Assembly (NCBI GenBank): GCA_050011815.1 | Contig: JBEKIJ010000019.1 | Span: 62,001 to 126,000, forward strand | Source: Chersky-840 sp050011815 | GTDB taxonomy: Bacteria > Actinomycetota > Acidimicrobiia > Acidimicrobiales > UBA8190 | Direction: 5' to 3' | Length of the DNA: 64,000 nt | Part shown: positions 1-8,685 of the stretch, in pieces | Position numbering within the stretch: the first letter of the stretch is position 1 | How the letters are laid out: every line of letters begins with the position of its first letter | Made by a program: the position numbers and the translations under genes | The notes under the pieces: model-generated | Databases searched by the model: none | Told to the model about the DNA's origin: nothing | The model's input: the letters and a program-made list of their open reading frames with translations, nothing else

Positions 1-99
1 GCAGAGGTGGTAGCTCAGGTGCGGAAGACGGTCATCCACGAAGTCGCCCACCACTTCGGCATCAGCGACCCCCGTCTGGAGGAGCTGGGGTGGGCGTGA
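1..99 (+). CDS. Metallopeptidase family protein, C-terminal fragment
   Basis: Only the last 32 codons lie in the window; the 5' part is off the left edge. The reading frame from base 1 contains HEVAHHFGI, an HExxH zinc-protease signature followed by FGI, and ends in LEELGWA. This combination is characteristic of the small actinobacterial minimal metalloprotease-like family (Zincin_1, about 110-130 aa). The two histidines would bind zinc and the glutamate would be the catalytic base. The substrate is unknown. The family call rests on this one motif and the typical C-terminus. Confidence 0.75.
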   Translation, partial: AEVVAQVRKTVIHEVAHHFGISDPRLEELGWA

Positions 100-148
100 C
101 TCCCACACGTGCTTGGTGCGCAGCCGGATCGGTGGGGCAGTATGGACC

Positions 149-445
149 ATGATCCTCGAACATGCGTGTCTCGACGTTCTACCGGGTGAGGTCCAGCAAT
201 TCGAAGAGGCATTCGGTCGGGCCCAGACCATTATCTCGTCCATGCCGGGGTTCAGGTCGCTGCGTCTGGAGCGCTGCCTCGAGACCCCGGCGCGTTACGT
301 GCTCCTGGTGGAGTGGGACCGGCTCGAGGATCACACCGAGGGTTTCAGGGGTTCGCCGCAGTACCAAGAGTGGCGGAGGCTCTTGCACCACTTCTACGAC
401 CCGTTCCCGGTTGTCGAGCACTACGAACCAGTCTTCACCCGCTGA
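149..445 (+). CDS. Antibiotic biosynthesis monooxygenase (ABM)-like protein
   Basis: A 98-residue single-domain protein read from the ATG at 149; a TTG at 113 in the same frame would add 12 unconserved residues. The sequence has the small dimeric alpha/beta-barrel pattern of ABM proteins: a start strand, a helix with FEEAFGRAQ, SMPGFRSLRLERCLE, then YVLLVEWDRLEDH and a C-terminal strand near HYEPV. Such proteins are cofactor-independent monooxygenases or heme/quinone-handling proteins, and the substrate cannot be told from sequence. It lies 49 bp after the metallopeptidase fragment on the same strand, so the two may be cotranscribed. Confidence 0.7.
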   Translation: MILEHACLDVLPGEVQQFEEAFGRAQTIISSMPGFRSLRLERCLETPARYVLLVEWDRLEDHTEGFRGSPQYQEWRRLLHHFYDPFPVVEHYEPVFTR

Positions 446-1225
446 ACATTCGACCGGGAACTCGCCGTCACATCCCGATGGGAAGGGCTCCGGCTCCTTA
501 CGACATAGGCATATCTTGAACCAGCCTCAGATTTGACCGTCACCAAGAAGCCAGATCCAATCGGCCCCATTGTCTCTCGGACACTGCGGCGCGACTGGGC
601 CACCGCCCCGATAATGCGCACCGCCGTATGGGCCTGACGCGAGTCGTGCGGCACTCCTACAACCTTCAACGCACTTGCTCACCATTCGGGACCAATCTCG
701 TCCAACAGTAGCCGTGACCGGGGATCAATGCCGCTGACCTAGCCGGAAGCTCAGTGTGCTCGCCCGCTCCAGTGTGACTGCCGTGACGTGCACATCCTCG
801 GCAAGAGCGCCGAAGATCCCAGCGTCCATCTCGCGGCCCTCCGCCAGAGCCACCACCAGCCGCGCCTCGACGTTGGCAAGTATGACCTTCAGCGCCACCA
901 GGTCGGACATGACCTGTCGCTCCTGAGCAGGAGTCACAGTGAGGGCACCGGGTACAGCGGCAGCCGCAACACCCACGACAACTCTCCATCGACGGAGATG
1001 TGGTAGCTGGTGCCGTTCACTGCCTGAACAAGACCACGCTGCCCACTACGACGAACGATCACCGAGAACCCCACAGCTAGCCAGCGCCCGGTCGGGCTCG
1101 CCGTTGGTCGGCCAGCGTCGCCACGCCTGGCAAGACGTCACAGGCACAGAGGGCACGCGGGCGGAAACCGAAAAAAGGGTCCAAGGCCTCTGATCTGCGG
1201 ATACCTGAAAGACGATGTTGCTCGG
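446..1225. other. Gene-poor, lower-GC stretch
   Basis: About 780 bp without a convincing gene. Base composition is visibly less GC-rich than the rest of the window and all frames are short. The only reading frame with a protein-like composition is a small minus-strand ORF at 725-976. No transposase remnant, inverted terminal repeats or tRNA-like sequence was seen. The stretch could be a decayed insertion or an untranslated spacer. Confidence 0.5.
725..976 (-). CDS. Hypothetical small alpha-helical protein
   Basis: An 83-residue ORF inside an otherwise empty stretch. From the internal Met (MSDLVALKVILANVEARL) onward it reads as an amphipathic, mostly helical protein that ends in RLGQRH. I do not recognise a family. 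Nothing around it suggests a function and no clear ribosome binding site was found. It may be a gene remnant or a chance ORF. Confidence 0.3.
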   Translation of the reverse strand: MGVAAAAVPGALTVTPAQERQVMSDLVALKVILANVEARLVVALAEGREMDAGIFGALAEDVHVTAVTLERASTLSFRLGQRH

Positions 1226-1633
1226 GTGACACAAGCGCGCGTCTTGAAGTTCCACGTTGACAACGACCATCTGCCAAGCCTGATCGAAGCCCTCAAAGCA
1301 TCAGGACAACGACTCTCCCATCGAGACAACTTCCTGGGGTTCATGGCTCTTGACCTCGATCTGGTGCGACACGAGATCACCGTCATCTCGTTGTGGGACG
1401 GCAACGGCGTAGCCGATACCGAGAGGGTCTTTGAGAGCGCGCGAGCAGAGATCGCTCTCACCGCTGACCTGGGCATGCGGCGTTCCATCTGCGAGGTCAT
1501 CACGTTCGTTCCCGGTGCATCCGAGGAGCCAGCCATTCACGCTGGCGCTCTGAGGTCGGCGAGACACACGAGGGTCTCCGGTCCCGATCGCCAGAGCCAG
1601 TTCGTGGCCACGTCGCCCAATGGCACCTCTTAG
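1226..1633 (+). CDS. Hypothetical protein, possible dimeric alpha/beta-barrel fold
   Basis: A 135-residue ORF starting at GTG. The first 95 residues alternate strands and helices (ARVLKFHVDN, LPSLIEALKASG, FLGFMALDLD, EITVISLWDG, ADTERVFESARAEIA, RRSICEVITFVPG). This pattern resembles the ferredoxin-like dimeric alpha/beta-barrel of ABM/EthD-like proteins. The last 35 residues look unstructured. No catalytic residue can be assigned. It sits alone in the lower-GC accessory stretch, so recent acquisition is possible. The fold call is a guess from the secondary-structure pattern. Confidence 0.5.
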   Translation: MTQARVLKFHVDNDHLPSLIEALKASGQRLSHRDNFLGFMALDLDLVRHEITVISLWDGNGVADTERVFESARAEIALTADLGMRRSICEVITFVPGASEEPAIHAGALRSARHTRVSGPDRQSQFVATSPNGTS

Positions 1634-1674
1634 TCGGACTCGGCGGGCATCGGCCTGGAGCGCCGCCGCGACGC

Positions 1675-1830
1675 TCACGAGGACGACCCATCCAGCAGGC
1701 CCAGGATCTCGTGCTCAAGAAACATCCATGACTTGCCCAGCTTTCGGGCCGTGAGGCCCCATTCATCCTTATGAGCCAACAGTGTCCGATCAGCGACACC
1801 TAGCAAAGTCGCGGACTCACTGGTGGTCAT
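1675..1830 (-). CDS. Small helix-turn-helix (excisionase/MerR-like) protein
   Basis: A 51-residue protein when read from the internal Met (MTTSESATLLGVADRTLL); the frame extends upstream to 1950, giving 91 residues. The sequence SESATLLGVADRTLLAHKDEWGLTARKLGKSWMFLEHEILGLL matches the layout of small winged-helix DNA-binding proteins of the excisionase/helix_turn_helix_17 type: a helix-turn-helix, then a wing ending in W-F and a helix. Such proteins act in mobile elements or as toxin-antitoxin or transcription regulators. No integrase is nearby. The start is undecided and the family call moderate. Confidence 0.5.
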   Translation of the reverse strand: MTTSESATLLGVADRTLLAHKDEWGLTARKLGKSWMFLEHEILGLLDGSSS

Positions 1831-2033
1831 TGGATTGGGAATCAGGCGCGGCGCGTTCAAGATGATGCCTCCGAGATTGTTCAAGGGAGAGTTGTACCGC
1901 GTTCGCACCAATTCGAACTTCCCGATGGTAAGGCCCTGAACTCCCGACATCTCCAGGATACGGAGACCGCATTACGGGGGGATGAACGCACCGCGAACGG
2001 AGGTCGAATCCTCGGTGAATGCCAGCAGTACTC

Positions 2034-2882
2034 CTAGGTGCCGTTCCTGACGGAGTCGATCGCACTTCGAATCACGCCGGGCCGCTCCAGCCAAGGGAAG
2101 TGCCCGCAGCCGTCGAGAACTTCGGTCTTGGCGCCGGGGATCAGCGCGGCGGAATCGATCCCGTGCCGGGGCGGGATGGGGCTGTCTGCACCCAGGACGA
2201 ACACGGTCGGCGCCCGGAACCGACCGAGGATCCCCGGCAAGGTCTGGCGGGACAGTTCGTGATGAATCGAGTCCCACGTCTCCGCGTAACAGGTGAGAGA
2301 CATACGCATGGCCGGCATGGGCGGTGCCTTCTCGGGTGTGGCGAAATAGGCGGGCCACACTATCGATAGCGCCTCGAGTGCGTCGCCGGGGGTCCCCTCG
2401 CCTCGCATTGCACGGGCGTCCAACTCCGCGGCGCGCTCGGCGGCCTCGGGTGGAGTCCGCTCGCCCATGATGCGCATCATGTCGGACTCACCTCCATCAC
2501 CGATCACCCCCAAGGGGTCCACGACGACGAGACCGAGCCAGCGGTCGGGATAGGTGGCGGCGAGATGCATGGCCAGGTGGCCGCCCCACGAGTGGCCGAT
2601 CAGGAACGCCCGGGTCTCGTCCACGACATCGAGCACGGCAAGGGCGTCAGCAACGTGGGTCTCGATGTCGAACGGCCCGGTCGTGGTCGAAGGGGCCAAT
2701 CCCCGCTGTTGGTATCGGTAGACGGTAAAGCCGTCTACCAGCTCGTCGGCCATTGGCTCGGTGTAGTCCGACAACCCCGGTCCGCCGTGGAGGATCAAGA
2801 CCGGCGGCCCCGACCCGGCGCGCCACCCCGTGAGGCTTCCTCCCGGCACCGACACGACGAAGGTCGACGTCGAGCCGGTCAT
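2034..2882 (-). CDS. Alpha/beta hydrolase (proline iminopeptidase-like)
   Basis: A 282-residue alpha/beta-fold hydrolase. HGGPG at residues 32-36 forms the oxyanion region typical of the prolyl aminopeptidase branch. GHSWGG places the nucleophile at Ser98, Asp233 fits the acid position (LGADS) and His261 the base (GCGHFPW). A cap region with Met/Pro-rich helices lies at about 130-210. It would hydrolyse a peptide, ester or amide; the substrate is not predictable. It starts 12 bp after the TIGR03084-like gene on the same strand, so the two probably share a transcript. No signal peptide is seen. Confidence 0.85.
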   Translation of the reverse strand: MTGSTSTFVVSVPGGSLTGWRAGSGPPVLILHGGPGLSDYTEPMADELVDGFTVYRYQQRGLAPSTTTGPFDIETHVADALAVLDVVDETRAFLIGHSWGGHLAMHLAATYPDRWLGLVVVDPLGVIGDGGESDMMRIMGERTPPEAAERAAELDARAMRGEGTPGDALEALSIVWPAYFATPEKAPPMPAMRMSLTCYAETWDSIHHELSRQTLPGILGRFRAPTVFVLGADSPIPPRHGIDSAALIPGAKTEVLDGCGHFPWLERPGVIRSAIDSVRNGT

Positions 2883-2894
2883 GGCCCGGCCATC

Positions 2895-3650
2895 TCAAGC
2901 GTAGGTACGCACAAGGGCCAGGACTCCGTCGGCGTCGGGTCCCTCGCCGGTCAAGGACGTGGCTACTGCGGGGACTCGCCGGGCGGCGACGGCACAGAGG
3001 TCTTCGGCCCTTCCCCTGATGGTGGTGAGCGCGGGGTCGTCGGGCAGGAAGTCCCACGCTTCTCCGCTCGGCGAGGACAGCTGAAACGCGACGGGTCCGG
3101 TCATCGTCCTGCCCGCGGCGGCAAAGGCATAGGGCACCGTGCGCCACGCCAATCGGGCGATGAGCCGTAGGCGGTCGGTAGGAGCCAATGTGACCCCAAG
3201 GGCGCCCGCCACATCGCCGGTGTGGATCCACGTCTCGGCCAGACGCGTGGTCGCCAGGGTCCGAGCCGAGAGATCGCCCGCCACCCACACCACGCGAGTC
3301 GACAGGTCCATGGCGTCGAGGGTCTCGGTCAGTCGAGCCGCGCCCGTCGACCATCGCGACCGCAGCTCCGTCGTGGCGATGCCTCGCTCTCGCTCGACCA
3401 TCAGCGCCGCCCCGGCGTCGACGGAGTCGACCGGTCTGATCTGGCCCGCGACCTCGGCCATATGCTGTGGATACCGTCCCGTGGCGCTGGCGATGGCCAT
3501 CTCGTCGGTTTGGGCCAGGTGGAGCACCACGTCCGCGACGTTCCAGCCGACACAGCGGGTGGGGGCGCGCCATCCGTCGTCCGCAAGACCGTCCAGCAGG
3601 CCCGACAGTTCCGCCTGCTGGCCGGCGAGCGCGATGACGATGTCATCCAT
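2895..3650 (-). CDS. TIGR03084-family metal-binding protein (DinB/mycothiol-maleylpyruvate isomerase fold)
   Basis: A 251-residue protein from the ATG at 3650 (an upstream in-frame start at 3674 adds 8 residues). GWNVADVVLHLAQTDEMA gives the first metal-ligand histidine at about residue 44, and LAETWIHTGDVAGALG gives the second cluster, as in actinobacterial proteins with the mycothiol-dependent maleylpyruvate isomerase N-terminal fold. The C-terminal part (VAFQLSSPSGEAWDF) is typical of the TIGR03084 group. Members are thought to be metal- and possibly mycothiol-dependent; the reaction is unknown. The downstream hydrolase is 12 bp away and probably cotranscribed. Confidence 0.8.
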   Translation of the reverse strand: MDDIVIALAGQQAELSGLLDGLADDGWRAPTRCVGWNVADVVLHLAQTDEMAIASATGRYPQHMAEVAGQIRPVDSVDAGAALMVERERGIATTELRSRWSTGAARLTETLDAMDLSTRVVWVAGDLSARTLATTRLAETWIHTGDVAGALGVTLAPTDRLRLIARLAWRTVPYAFAAAGRTMTGPVAFQLSSPSGEAWDFLPDDPALTTIRGRAEDLCAVAARRVPAVATSLTGEGPDADGVLALVRTYA

Positions 3651-3746
3651 CGCACAGGATCCTACGGGCGCCACGTCGGGCCGGCATCCCTCCCGGTCGC
3701 TGCGCCTGTTGACGGGCCGTGATCGCCGCCGCGTGCCCCGCCCGGT

Positions 3747-4478
3747 TCAGTCCTTCTCCAGGACAGCCACATACGGATCGCCCGACGTGGTGGCGAGCAT
3801 CCGCCCCTGGTGCCAGCCCGTCCCCCGTAGCAGTGACCGCATCTCACTGGGCGAAACGAAAAGCCACGAGAACCACGGCGTCGCCCAATCGTGGTATCGA
3901 ACCCGCAATCGAGCCTGCCCGGCCATGAGGCCGCGCTCACGATTTCGTCGGTAGTAGTTCCGATCGATCCCAGGGGCCCCGCCACCGTATGGGCTCGTGC
4001 TCTCGGCCAGGATGCGGGCCCGGGGCGGCATGCGCTGTGCCCAGTGGCCGAGAACCCTCTGCAGCCGCTCCGGGGTGCCGAAGATGCCGAAGTTGTTCCC
4101 GAACAAGACCACGGTGTCGAACGAGTGGATGTGTTGGGTCAGCCGGTGGATCGACATGCACCATGTCTCTTTGACGCCCCGCTCCCTTGTGCTTTTGGCC
4201 GCCAGCGGGGAGACGTCCAAACCGACGACGGCAGAGCCCCGCTGTTGGAGATGCAGCGCTACCCGCCCTCCACCGCAGCCGACATCGACGACACGACCGC
4301 GGACGTAGCGCATCGCCCGCCTTTCGGGAGAAGGCCAGTGTCGATAGGTGGAGACGAACAGCTCGTGCCCGGCACCGACGTCGACAAAGCCGTCATCCCG
4401 TTCGTAGATCTCGGGATCGGTGCCACCCCGCGTCCAATCCAGGAGTGCCCGGCCAAAGGCATCGGTTCTGTCTTCCAT
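3747..4478 (-). CDS. Class I SAM-dependent methyltransferase
   Basis: A 243-residue cytosolic protein. Motif I, VVDVGCGGGRVALHL, lies at residues 63-77 and is followed by VVGLDVSPLAAKSTRERGVK (motif II) and TVVLFGNNFGIF (motif III/IV region), so the Rossmann-fold SAM site is intact. The C-terminal half (RVRYHDWATPWFSWLFVSPSEMRSLL) should form the substrate region. The acceptor is unknown. It is transcribed away from the next methyltransferase gene, with about 100 bp between their starts. It shows no close resemblance to that neighbour beyond the shared fold. Confidence 0.85.
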   Translation of the reverse strand: MEDRTDAFGRALLDWTRGGTDPEIYERDDGFVDVGAGHELFVSTYRHWPSPERRAMRYVRGRVVDVGCGGGRVALHLQQRGSAVVGLDVSPLAAKSTRERGVKETWCMSIHRLTQHIHSFDTVVLFGNNFGIFGTPERLQRVLGHWAQRMPPRARILAESTSPYGGGAPGIDRNYYRRNRERGLMAGQARLRVRYHDWATPWFSWLFVSPSEMRSLLRGTGWHQGRMLATTSGDPYVAVLEKD

Positions 4479-4578
4479 GAGTCGGTCTCAGACGTCCTCT
4501 CGTGGTGTTGGATCGGGTGCGCACCGACGCGTCTCGACAGAGTTCTAGCGCGCCGCTGCGCCCCGGTAGGGTCTGGTC

Positions 4579-5430
4579 GTGCCGGCCCCCGACCCCACCG
4601 ACCGCGACGTGCCGCTCTCACAGCTTCCCGCGGAGGAAAAGGCAAAGCGTGCGGGGAGCTTCGGGGGAGTGGCCTCTCACTACGAGCGGTATCGTCCCGG
4701 CCCGCCGGAGGCGGCGGTGGACTGGATCCTCCCGGCCCGTGTCGCCCGGGTCGTGGACCTTGGTGCCGGGACCGGCGCCTTGACCAGGCTCCTGGTCGAT
4801 AGAGCCGACGAGGTGGTGGCCGTCGAGCCCGACGATCGAATGCGGTCGGTGCTCAGCACCGAAGTGCCTGGTGTCCGGGTCGTCAAGGGTCGTGGCGAGG
4901 AGATCCCCGTCCCCGACAGCAGCGCCGACGCTGTGTTGGCTTCCTCGTCTTGGCACTGGATGGACCCGGTCCCGACCCTGCACGAGGTGGGCCGAGTCCT
5001 TGTCCCGGGCGGGACCCTCGGGGTCCTGTGGTCCGGGCTCGACCCCGAAGGGCCCTTCCTCGCCCAGGCCCAGGCGCTTCTGGCCGAGTATTCCCAGAGG
5101 ACCGCGCCGGGCGCCGACGACGGCGCCGAGTTCGCCAGCCTCATCATGGGGGATGCGAATCGCCCGACGTCGAGCCTCGAGATTCCTCCCGGGGTTCCGT
5201 TCGGGCCACCGCAACGCCGGGTCTTCACCTGGAACGTGGCCCTCGACGCCGACGAGTTGATCGGTCTGCTGGGCACCTTCAGTTGGATCATCACGATGCC
5301 CGAACAGACGCGCATGGGTGTGATCGCCGAGGCCCGTCGACTCCTTGGAGAATTACTGGGCGTCGAAGACGACGTGACCGTCGACGTGGAGTTCCGAGCC
5401 GAGGTGTGGCGATCCCAGAGGTCCGACTGA
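4579..5430 (+). CDS. Class I SAM-dependent methyltransferase (Methyltransf_11 type)
   Basis: A 283-residue protein from a GTG start. FGGVASHYERYRP near the N-terminus and VVDLGAGTGALTRLLVDR (motif I, residues 58-75) are typical of small-molecule methyltransferases of the Methyltransf_11 group. The acidic motif II is VVAVEPDDRM. SADAVLASSSWHWMDPVPTLHEVGRVLVPGG covers motifs IV to VI and includes the common WHWMD element. The C-terminal part probably binds the acceptor, which cannot be named. The gene faces away from the neighbouring methyltransferase and is followed after about 120 bp by an MFS transporter. Confidence 0.87.
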   Translation: MPAPDPTDRDVPLSQLPAEEKAKRAGSFGGVASHYERYRPGPPEAAVDWILPARVARVVDLGAGTGALTRLLVDRADEVVAVEPDDRMRSVLSTEVPGVRVVKGRGEEIPVPDSSADAVLASSSWHWMDPVPTLHEVGRVLVPGGTLGVLWSGLDPEGPFLAQAQALLAEYSQRTAPGADDGAEFASLIMGDANRPTSSLEIPPGVPFGPPQRRVFTWNVALDADELIGLLGTFSWIITMPEQTRMGVIAEARRLLGELLGVEDDVTVDVEFRAEVWRSQRSD

Positions 5431-5549
5431 CCGCTGATCCATTGCGGGGGAGTTCGACGGCTTGGAGGTGGGACAGGTAGTCACGCGCTGAGGTCAACAG
5501 ATCGCGAGCAACCGTCCGATGGCTCGGAAGTGACCATTACGGTGGTCGG

Positions 5550-6848
5550 GTGTCTCGCTTCGTCGTCGACATCACCCCGCTGAGGAGGTACCGGCACTTC
5601 CGACGCCTCTGGTCGGGCCAGGTTGTCTCGGGGTTGGGATCGCAGCTGACCTTGGTGGCGGTCTCGTTCCAGGCGTATGCGCTGACCCGGTCGACCCTCG
5701 TGGTCGGCCTGATCGGCCTGGCCCAACTGGTGCCGCTGCTGGCGGGTGCGCTGTGGGGCGGCACGCTCGCCGACGCCATGGACCGGCGAAGGGTCTTGCT
5801 CCTGACCCAGGTGGCCATGGCCACCGCCGTCGGCGGGCTGGTCCTCAACGCGTCGCTCTCACATCCCGCGGTATGGCCGCTCTTCGTGTGCACGGCGGCC
5901 AGCGCGGGATTTCAAGGGGTCGATTGGCCGGCGCGACGGGCGGCGTTGCCCATGTTGGTGGACGCCAAGGACGTGACCGCCGCCATTGCCCTGCAGACGT
6001 CGATCCAACAGTTGGCGTTGGTGGCCGGACCCGCTCTCGCCGGCGTGCTGATCGCCACCATCGGGCTGAGCGCGGTCTACGGCATCGACGTGGCCACGTT
6101 CTCGGTGGCGTTGGTGGCGGCCGCGCTGCTGCCCGGACTGGTGCCGAGCGGCGGGGGGACGCCCATGGGACTGCGGTCCATGACCGAAGGCTTCCGCCAC
6201 CTGCGCACGGAGAGACTCCTCTCGGCGACCTATTGGATCGACCTCAACGCCATGATCTTCGGCATGCCCCGAGCCGTGTTTCCGGCTCTCGGAGTGGGAT
6301 TGTTCGGCGGAGGGGCCGGCGTCGTGGGGTTGCTCTATGCCGCGCCGGGGGCCGGCGCACTCCTCGGTTCGCTCTTCACGGGTTGGTGCAGCCGGGTGCG
6401 CCATCAGGGCAGGGCCATCGCCGCCTGCGTGGTGGTGTGGGGGACGACCATCGGCGTGTTCGGCGTGATCCCCGTGCTGTGGATCGGATTGACGCTGCTG
6501 GCATTGGCCGGTGCCGCCGACGTGGTCTCGGCGGTGTTCCGCCAGGCGGTGCAGCAGCGAGCCGTCCCCGAACACCTCCAGGGCAGGTTGTCGGGGACGT
6601 TCTTCGCTGTGGTGGCGGGTGGGCCCCGCCTGGGAGATGCCGAGGCCGGCGTGGCCGCTGCCATCGGTGGCCCGCAGTTCGCGGTGTGGTCCGGCGGGCT
6701 GGCCTGTGTGGTGGGGGTGGCCGTTCTGTTGTGGCGCGTTCCCCAACTTTGGCGTGACGACGGTGGAGGTCGGCCCCTCAGCCTCAAAGCCCATACCGAG
6801 GCGGTTGCGGAGGTCACCTCGGAGCTGAGCGAAGGCGAGCCCCTGTGA
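5550..6848 (+). CDS. MFS transporter (MFS_3 / EntS-like exporter)
   Basis: A 432-residue integral membrane protein from a GTG start. The opening FRRLWSGQVVSGLGSQLTLVAVSFQAYALT is characteristic of the MFS_3 branch that includes enterobactin and macrolide exporters. The loop GGTLADAMDRRRVLL between helices 2 and 3 carries the MFS signature. About twelve hydrophobic segments can be counted, followed by a short charged C-terminal tail. It should export a small molecule by proton antiport; the substrate is unknown. It converges with the phospholipase C gene, with 18 bp between their ends. Confidence 0.87.
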   Translation: MSRFVVDITPLRRYRHFRRLWSGQVVSGLGSQLTLVAVSFQAYALTRSTLVVGLIGLAQLVPLLAGALWGGTLADAMDRRRVLLLTQVAMATAVGGLVLNASLSHPAVWPLFVCTAASAGFQGVDWPARRAALPMLVDAKDVTAAIALQTSIQQLALVAGPALAGVLIATIGLSAVYGIDVATFSVALVAAALLPGLVPSGGGTPMGLRSMTEGFRHLRTERLLSATYWIDLNAMIFGMPRAVFPALGVGLFGGGAGVVGLLYAAPGAGALLGSLFTGWCSRVRHQGRAIAACVVVWGTTIGVFGVIPVLWIGLTLLALAGAADVVSAVFRQAVQQRAVPEHLQGRLSGTFFAVVAGGPRLGDAEAGVAAAIGGPQFAVWSGGLACVVGVAVLLWRVPQLWRDDGGGRPLSLKAHTEAVAEVTSELSEGEPL

Positions 6849-6866
6849 CGACCGGTCTCGATCTGA

Positions 6867-8465
6867 TCAGCCGGGCACCCGCCGGCGCCTCGGTGTCTTC
6901 TCCTGGGTCGGCATCGAGTTCATCGTGGGCAAGGGGTAGGCCAGCCCGACGTCCTCGGTTCCGGCCAAGGCGTTGATGACCGCCTGTTCGGCCACGTCGG
7001 TGTCTCCGAGTGATGTCGCCGGAAGGCTCGGCACAGAGGAGTCGGGCCGGTGATGAAAGTCGAACGCCCGCGTCAGGTCGCCGGTGACGGCGCGACGCCA
7101 TGGCGAGAGATTCGGAACCTCGACGCCGAACCGGGTCTCCAAGAAGCGGAGAAGCGACGTGTGGTCGAAGGTGTCCGAGCAGAAGTACCCGCCCCGGGCG
7201 AACGGGGAGACGACGAGGCACGGAACTCGGAAGCCCAGGCCGATCGGACCGGCAACGCCCGAGGCGTCAGACGGCAGGGGAGCCACCGTGAGATATTCCC
7301 CCTGGGTCCCTTCCGGGGGCGTCGGTGGCGGCACGTGATCGAAGAAGCCCCCGTTCTCGTCGTAGACGACGAAGAGTGCCGTTCGGCTCCAGACGTCGGG
7401 GTTGGAGACCAGTGTCTGGAGGATCTCTTGGGTCAGATTCTCGCCGTACTCGGGAGGAGCAGCCGGATGCTCGCACTGGGCGAGGGGCGGGATGATCCAC
7501 GAGACAGCCGGCAGGGTGCCTGCGGTCACATCCGATTGGAACGATGCCGGGTACGTCGGGGCGAGGGCCCGGCCCGCCAGCTCTACCTCCGCCGGCGATG
7601 AAGGATCGGTGAAGACCTTGAAATAGGGGAACGGGCTCAGCTCCAAGAGCGCGGTGGGGTCGTTGTAGACCTTCCAGGTGACTCCGGATGCACTCAATTG
7701 CTCGGGCATCGTGGTCCACGTGAACGTGCCGTAGTGCGTCTGTCGATCCCCGGTGTATGTCTCGAGGACGGGTCCACCCGCAACCCCACCAGGATCGATT
7801 GTCGCGGAGATCGACATGACCCTGTTCGGGTCGGTCGGGCCGAGCACCGAGCAGTGGTACCCGTCGCAGATCGTGAAGGCGTCGGCCAGCGCGTAGTAGA
7901 AAGCCAGGTCCTGGCGAGTCAGGTAGCCCATCGTGACCGGGCCGTTCGACGCCCCATCCGCTTCGATGTGGGCCGTGACAAAGGCGTCCATGGCCCCGGA
8001 GTTCCAGCTTTGATGTTGAGGACCCCAGTTGTGACTGATGTCATTGGTGGTTTGCCCGTTCTTGAGAGGGGGGTCGCTCTCCAGGTGGAAGGGTTGCAGG
8101 TACCCGGCCGGGTCCGTCCCCACTCCCGGCTTGTAGCCGAACTGGTCGAACACCGGGTACCTCCGACCATCGACGCTCTGCTTCAGCACGTGGCCCCTCG
8201 AGAAGCCCCGCACGCCGGAGAGGGTTCCGAAGTAATGGTCGAAGGACCGGTTCTCCTGCATCAGGATGACGACGTGTTCGATGTCGGAGAGCGAGCCGCG
8301 TCGGGAGCTCCGTTCCAACGCCGTTTCGATGAGCTCGCCTCCGCGAGGTGTCAGACCGATACCCGCCGCGCCTGCCGCCATACCGGTCTGCAGGAAGCGG
8401 CGTCGATCGATCCGTACCGATCTCACACCGGAATCCTCGTTTGGATCCGTCCGCAGTCGCGCCAC
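6867..8465 (-). CDS. Phospholipase C-type phosphoesterase, Tat-exported
   Basis: A 532-residue protein of the PF04185 phosphoesterase family (bacterial phospholipase C / AcpA acid phosphatase). The N-terminus has a twin-arginine signal, DRRRFLQTG at residues 20-28, followed by a hydrophobic GMAAGAAGIG stretch. IEHVVILMQENRSFDHYFGTLSG is the family's first metal-site block. Later blocks include FTICDGYHCSVLGPTDPNR, VYDENGGFFDHVPPP and GFRVPCLVVSPFARGGYF. It should release phosphate from phospholipids or phosphate esters outside the cell. The GTG start at 8465 has an AAGGAG-like site. Two GTTCAC direct repeats 11 bp apart lie upstream at 8568-8585, suggesting PhoP control. Confidence 0.9.
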   Translation of the reverse strand: MARLRTDPNEDSGVRSVRIDRRRFLQTGMAAGAAGIGLTPRGGELIETALERSSRRGSLSDIEHVVILMQENRSFDHYFGTLSGVRGFSRGHVLKQSVDGRRYPVFDQFGYKPGVGTDPAGYLQPFHLESDPPLKNGQTTNDISHNWGPQHQSWNSGAMDAFVTAHIEADGASNGPVTMGYLTRQDLAFYYALADAFTICDGYHCSVLGPTDPNRVMSISATIDPGGVAGGPVLETYTGDRQTHYGTFTWTTMPEQLSASGVTWKVYNDPTALLELSPFPYFKVFTDPSSPAEVELAGRALAPTYPASFQSDVTAGTLPAVSWIIPPLAQCEHPAAPPEYGENLTQEILQTLVSNPDVWSRTALFVVYDENGGFFDHVPPPTPPEGTQGEYLTVAPLPSDASGVAGPIGLGFRVPCLVVSPFARGGYFCSDTFDHTSLLRFLETRFGVEVPNLSPWRRAVTGDLTRAFDFHHRPDSSVPSLPATSLGDTDVAEQAVINALAGTEDVGLAYPLPTMNSMPTQEKTPRRRRVPG

Positions 8466-8530
8466 TCACACTCCTTGCCGATCGGGGAGAGGTCCACTTT
8501 GACCCGATGTCGAGCCCTGGGGCCAAAGGA

Positions 8531-8536
8531 ATTATG
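8531..8536 (-). promoter_or_regulatory. Putative -10 box of the Tat phospholipase C gene
   Basis: On the minus strand the sequence CATAAT lies about 65 bp upstream of the GTG start, downstream of the two GTTCAC repeats. No good -35 hexamer lies 17 bp upstream, as expected of an activator-dependent promoter. Inferred from sequence only. Confidence 0.35.
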
Positions 8537-8567
8537 CAGAGGTCGATCGACCCGCACGCGACGGCGG

Positions 8568-8585
8568 AGTGAACTTGTCGTGAAC
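8568..8585 (-). promoter_or_regulatory. Putative PhoP (PHO) box, two direct repeats
   Basis: On the minus strand GTTCACG and GTTCACT occur 11 bp apart. PhoP of streptomycetes and related actinobacteria binds 11-bp direct repeats with a GTTCACC core. The repeats lie about 105 bp upstream of a phospholipase C gene, a classical phosphate-starvation target. A similar but longer array precedes the second phospholipase C gene at 29151. Confidence 0.5.
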
Positions 8586-8685
8586 AGTTCCGGTGAGATA
8601 CGTCAAAGCGGAAGATCACCCGGGTGGAATCTCGCTTGTCCATGGTGGCGCGTCGTGCCGCGACGGCCGTGTGTGACTCGCGATC

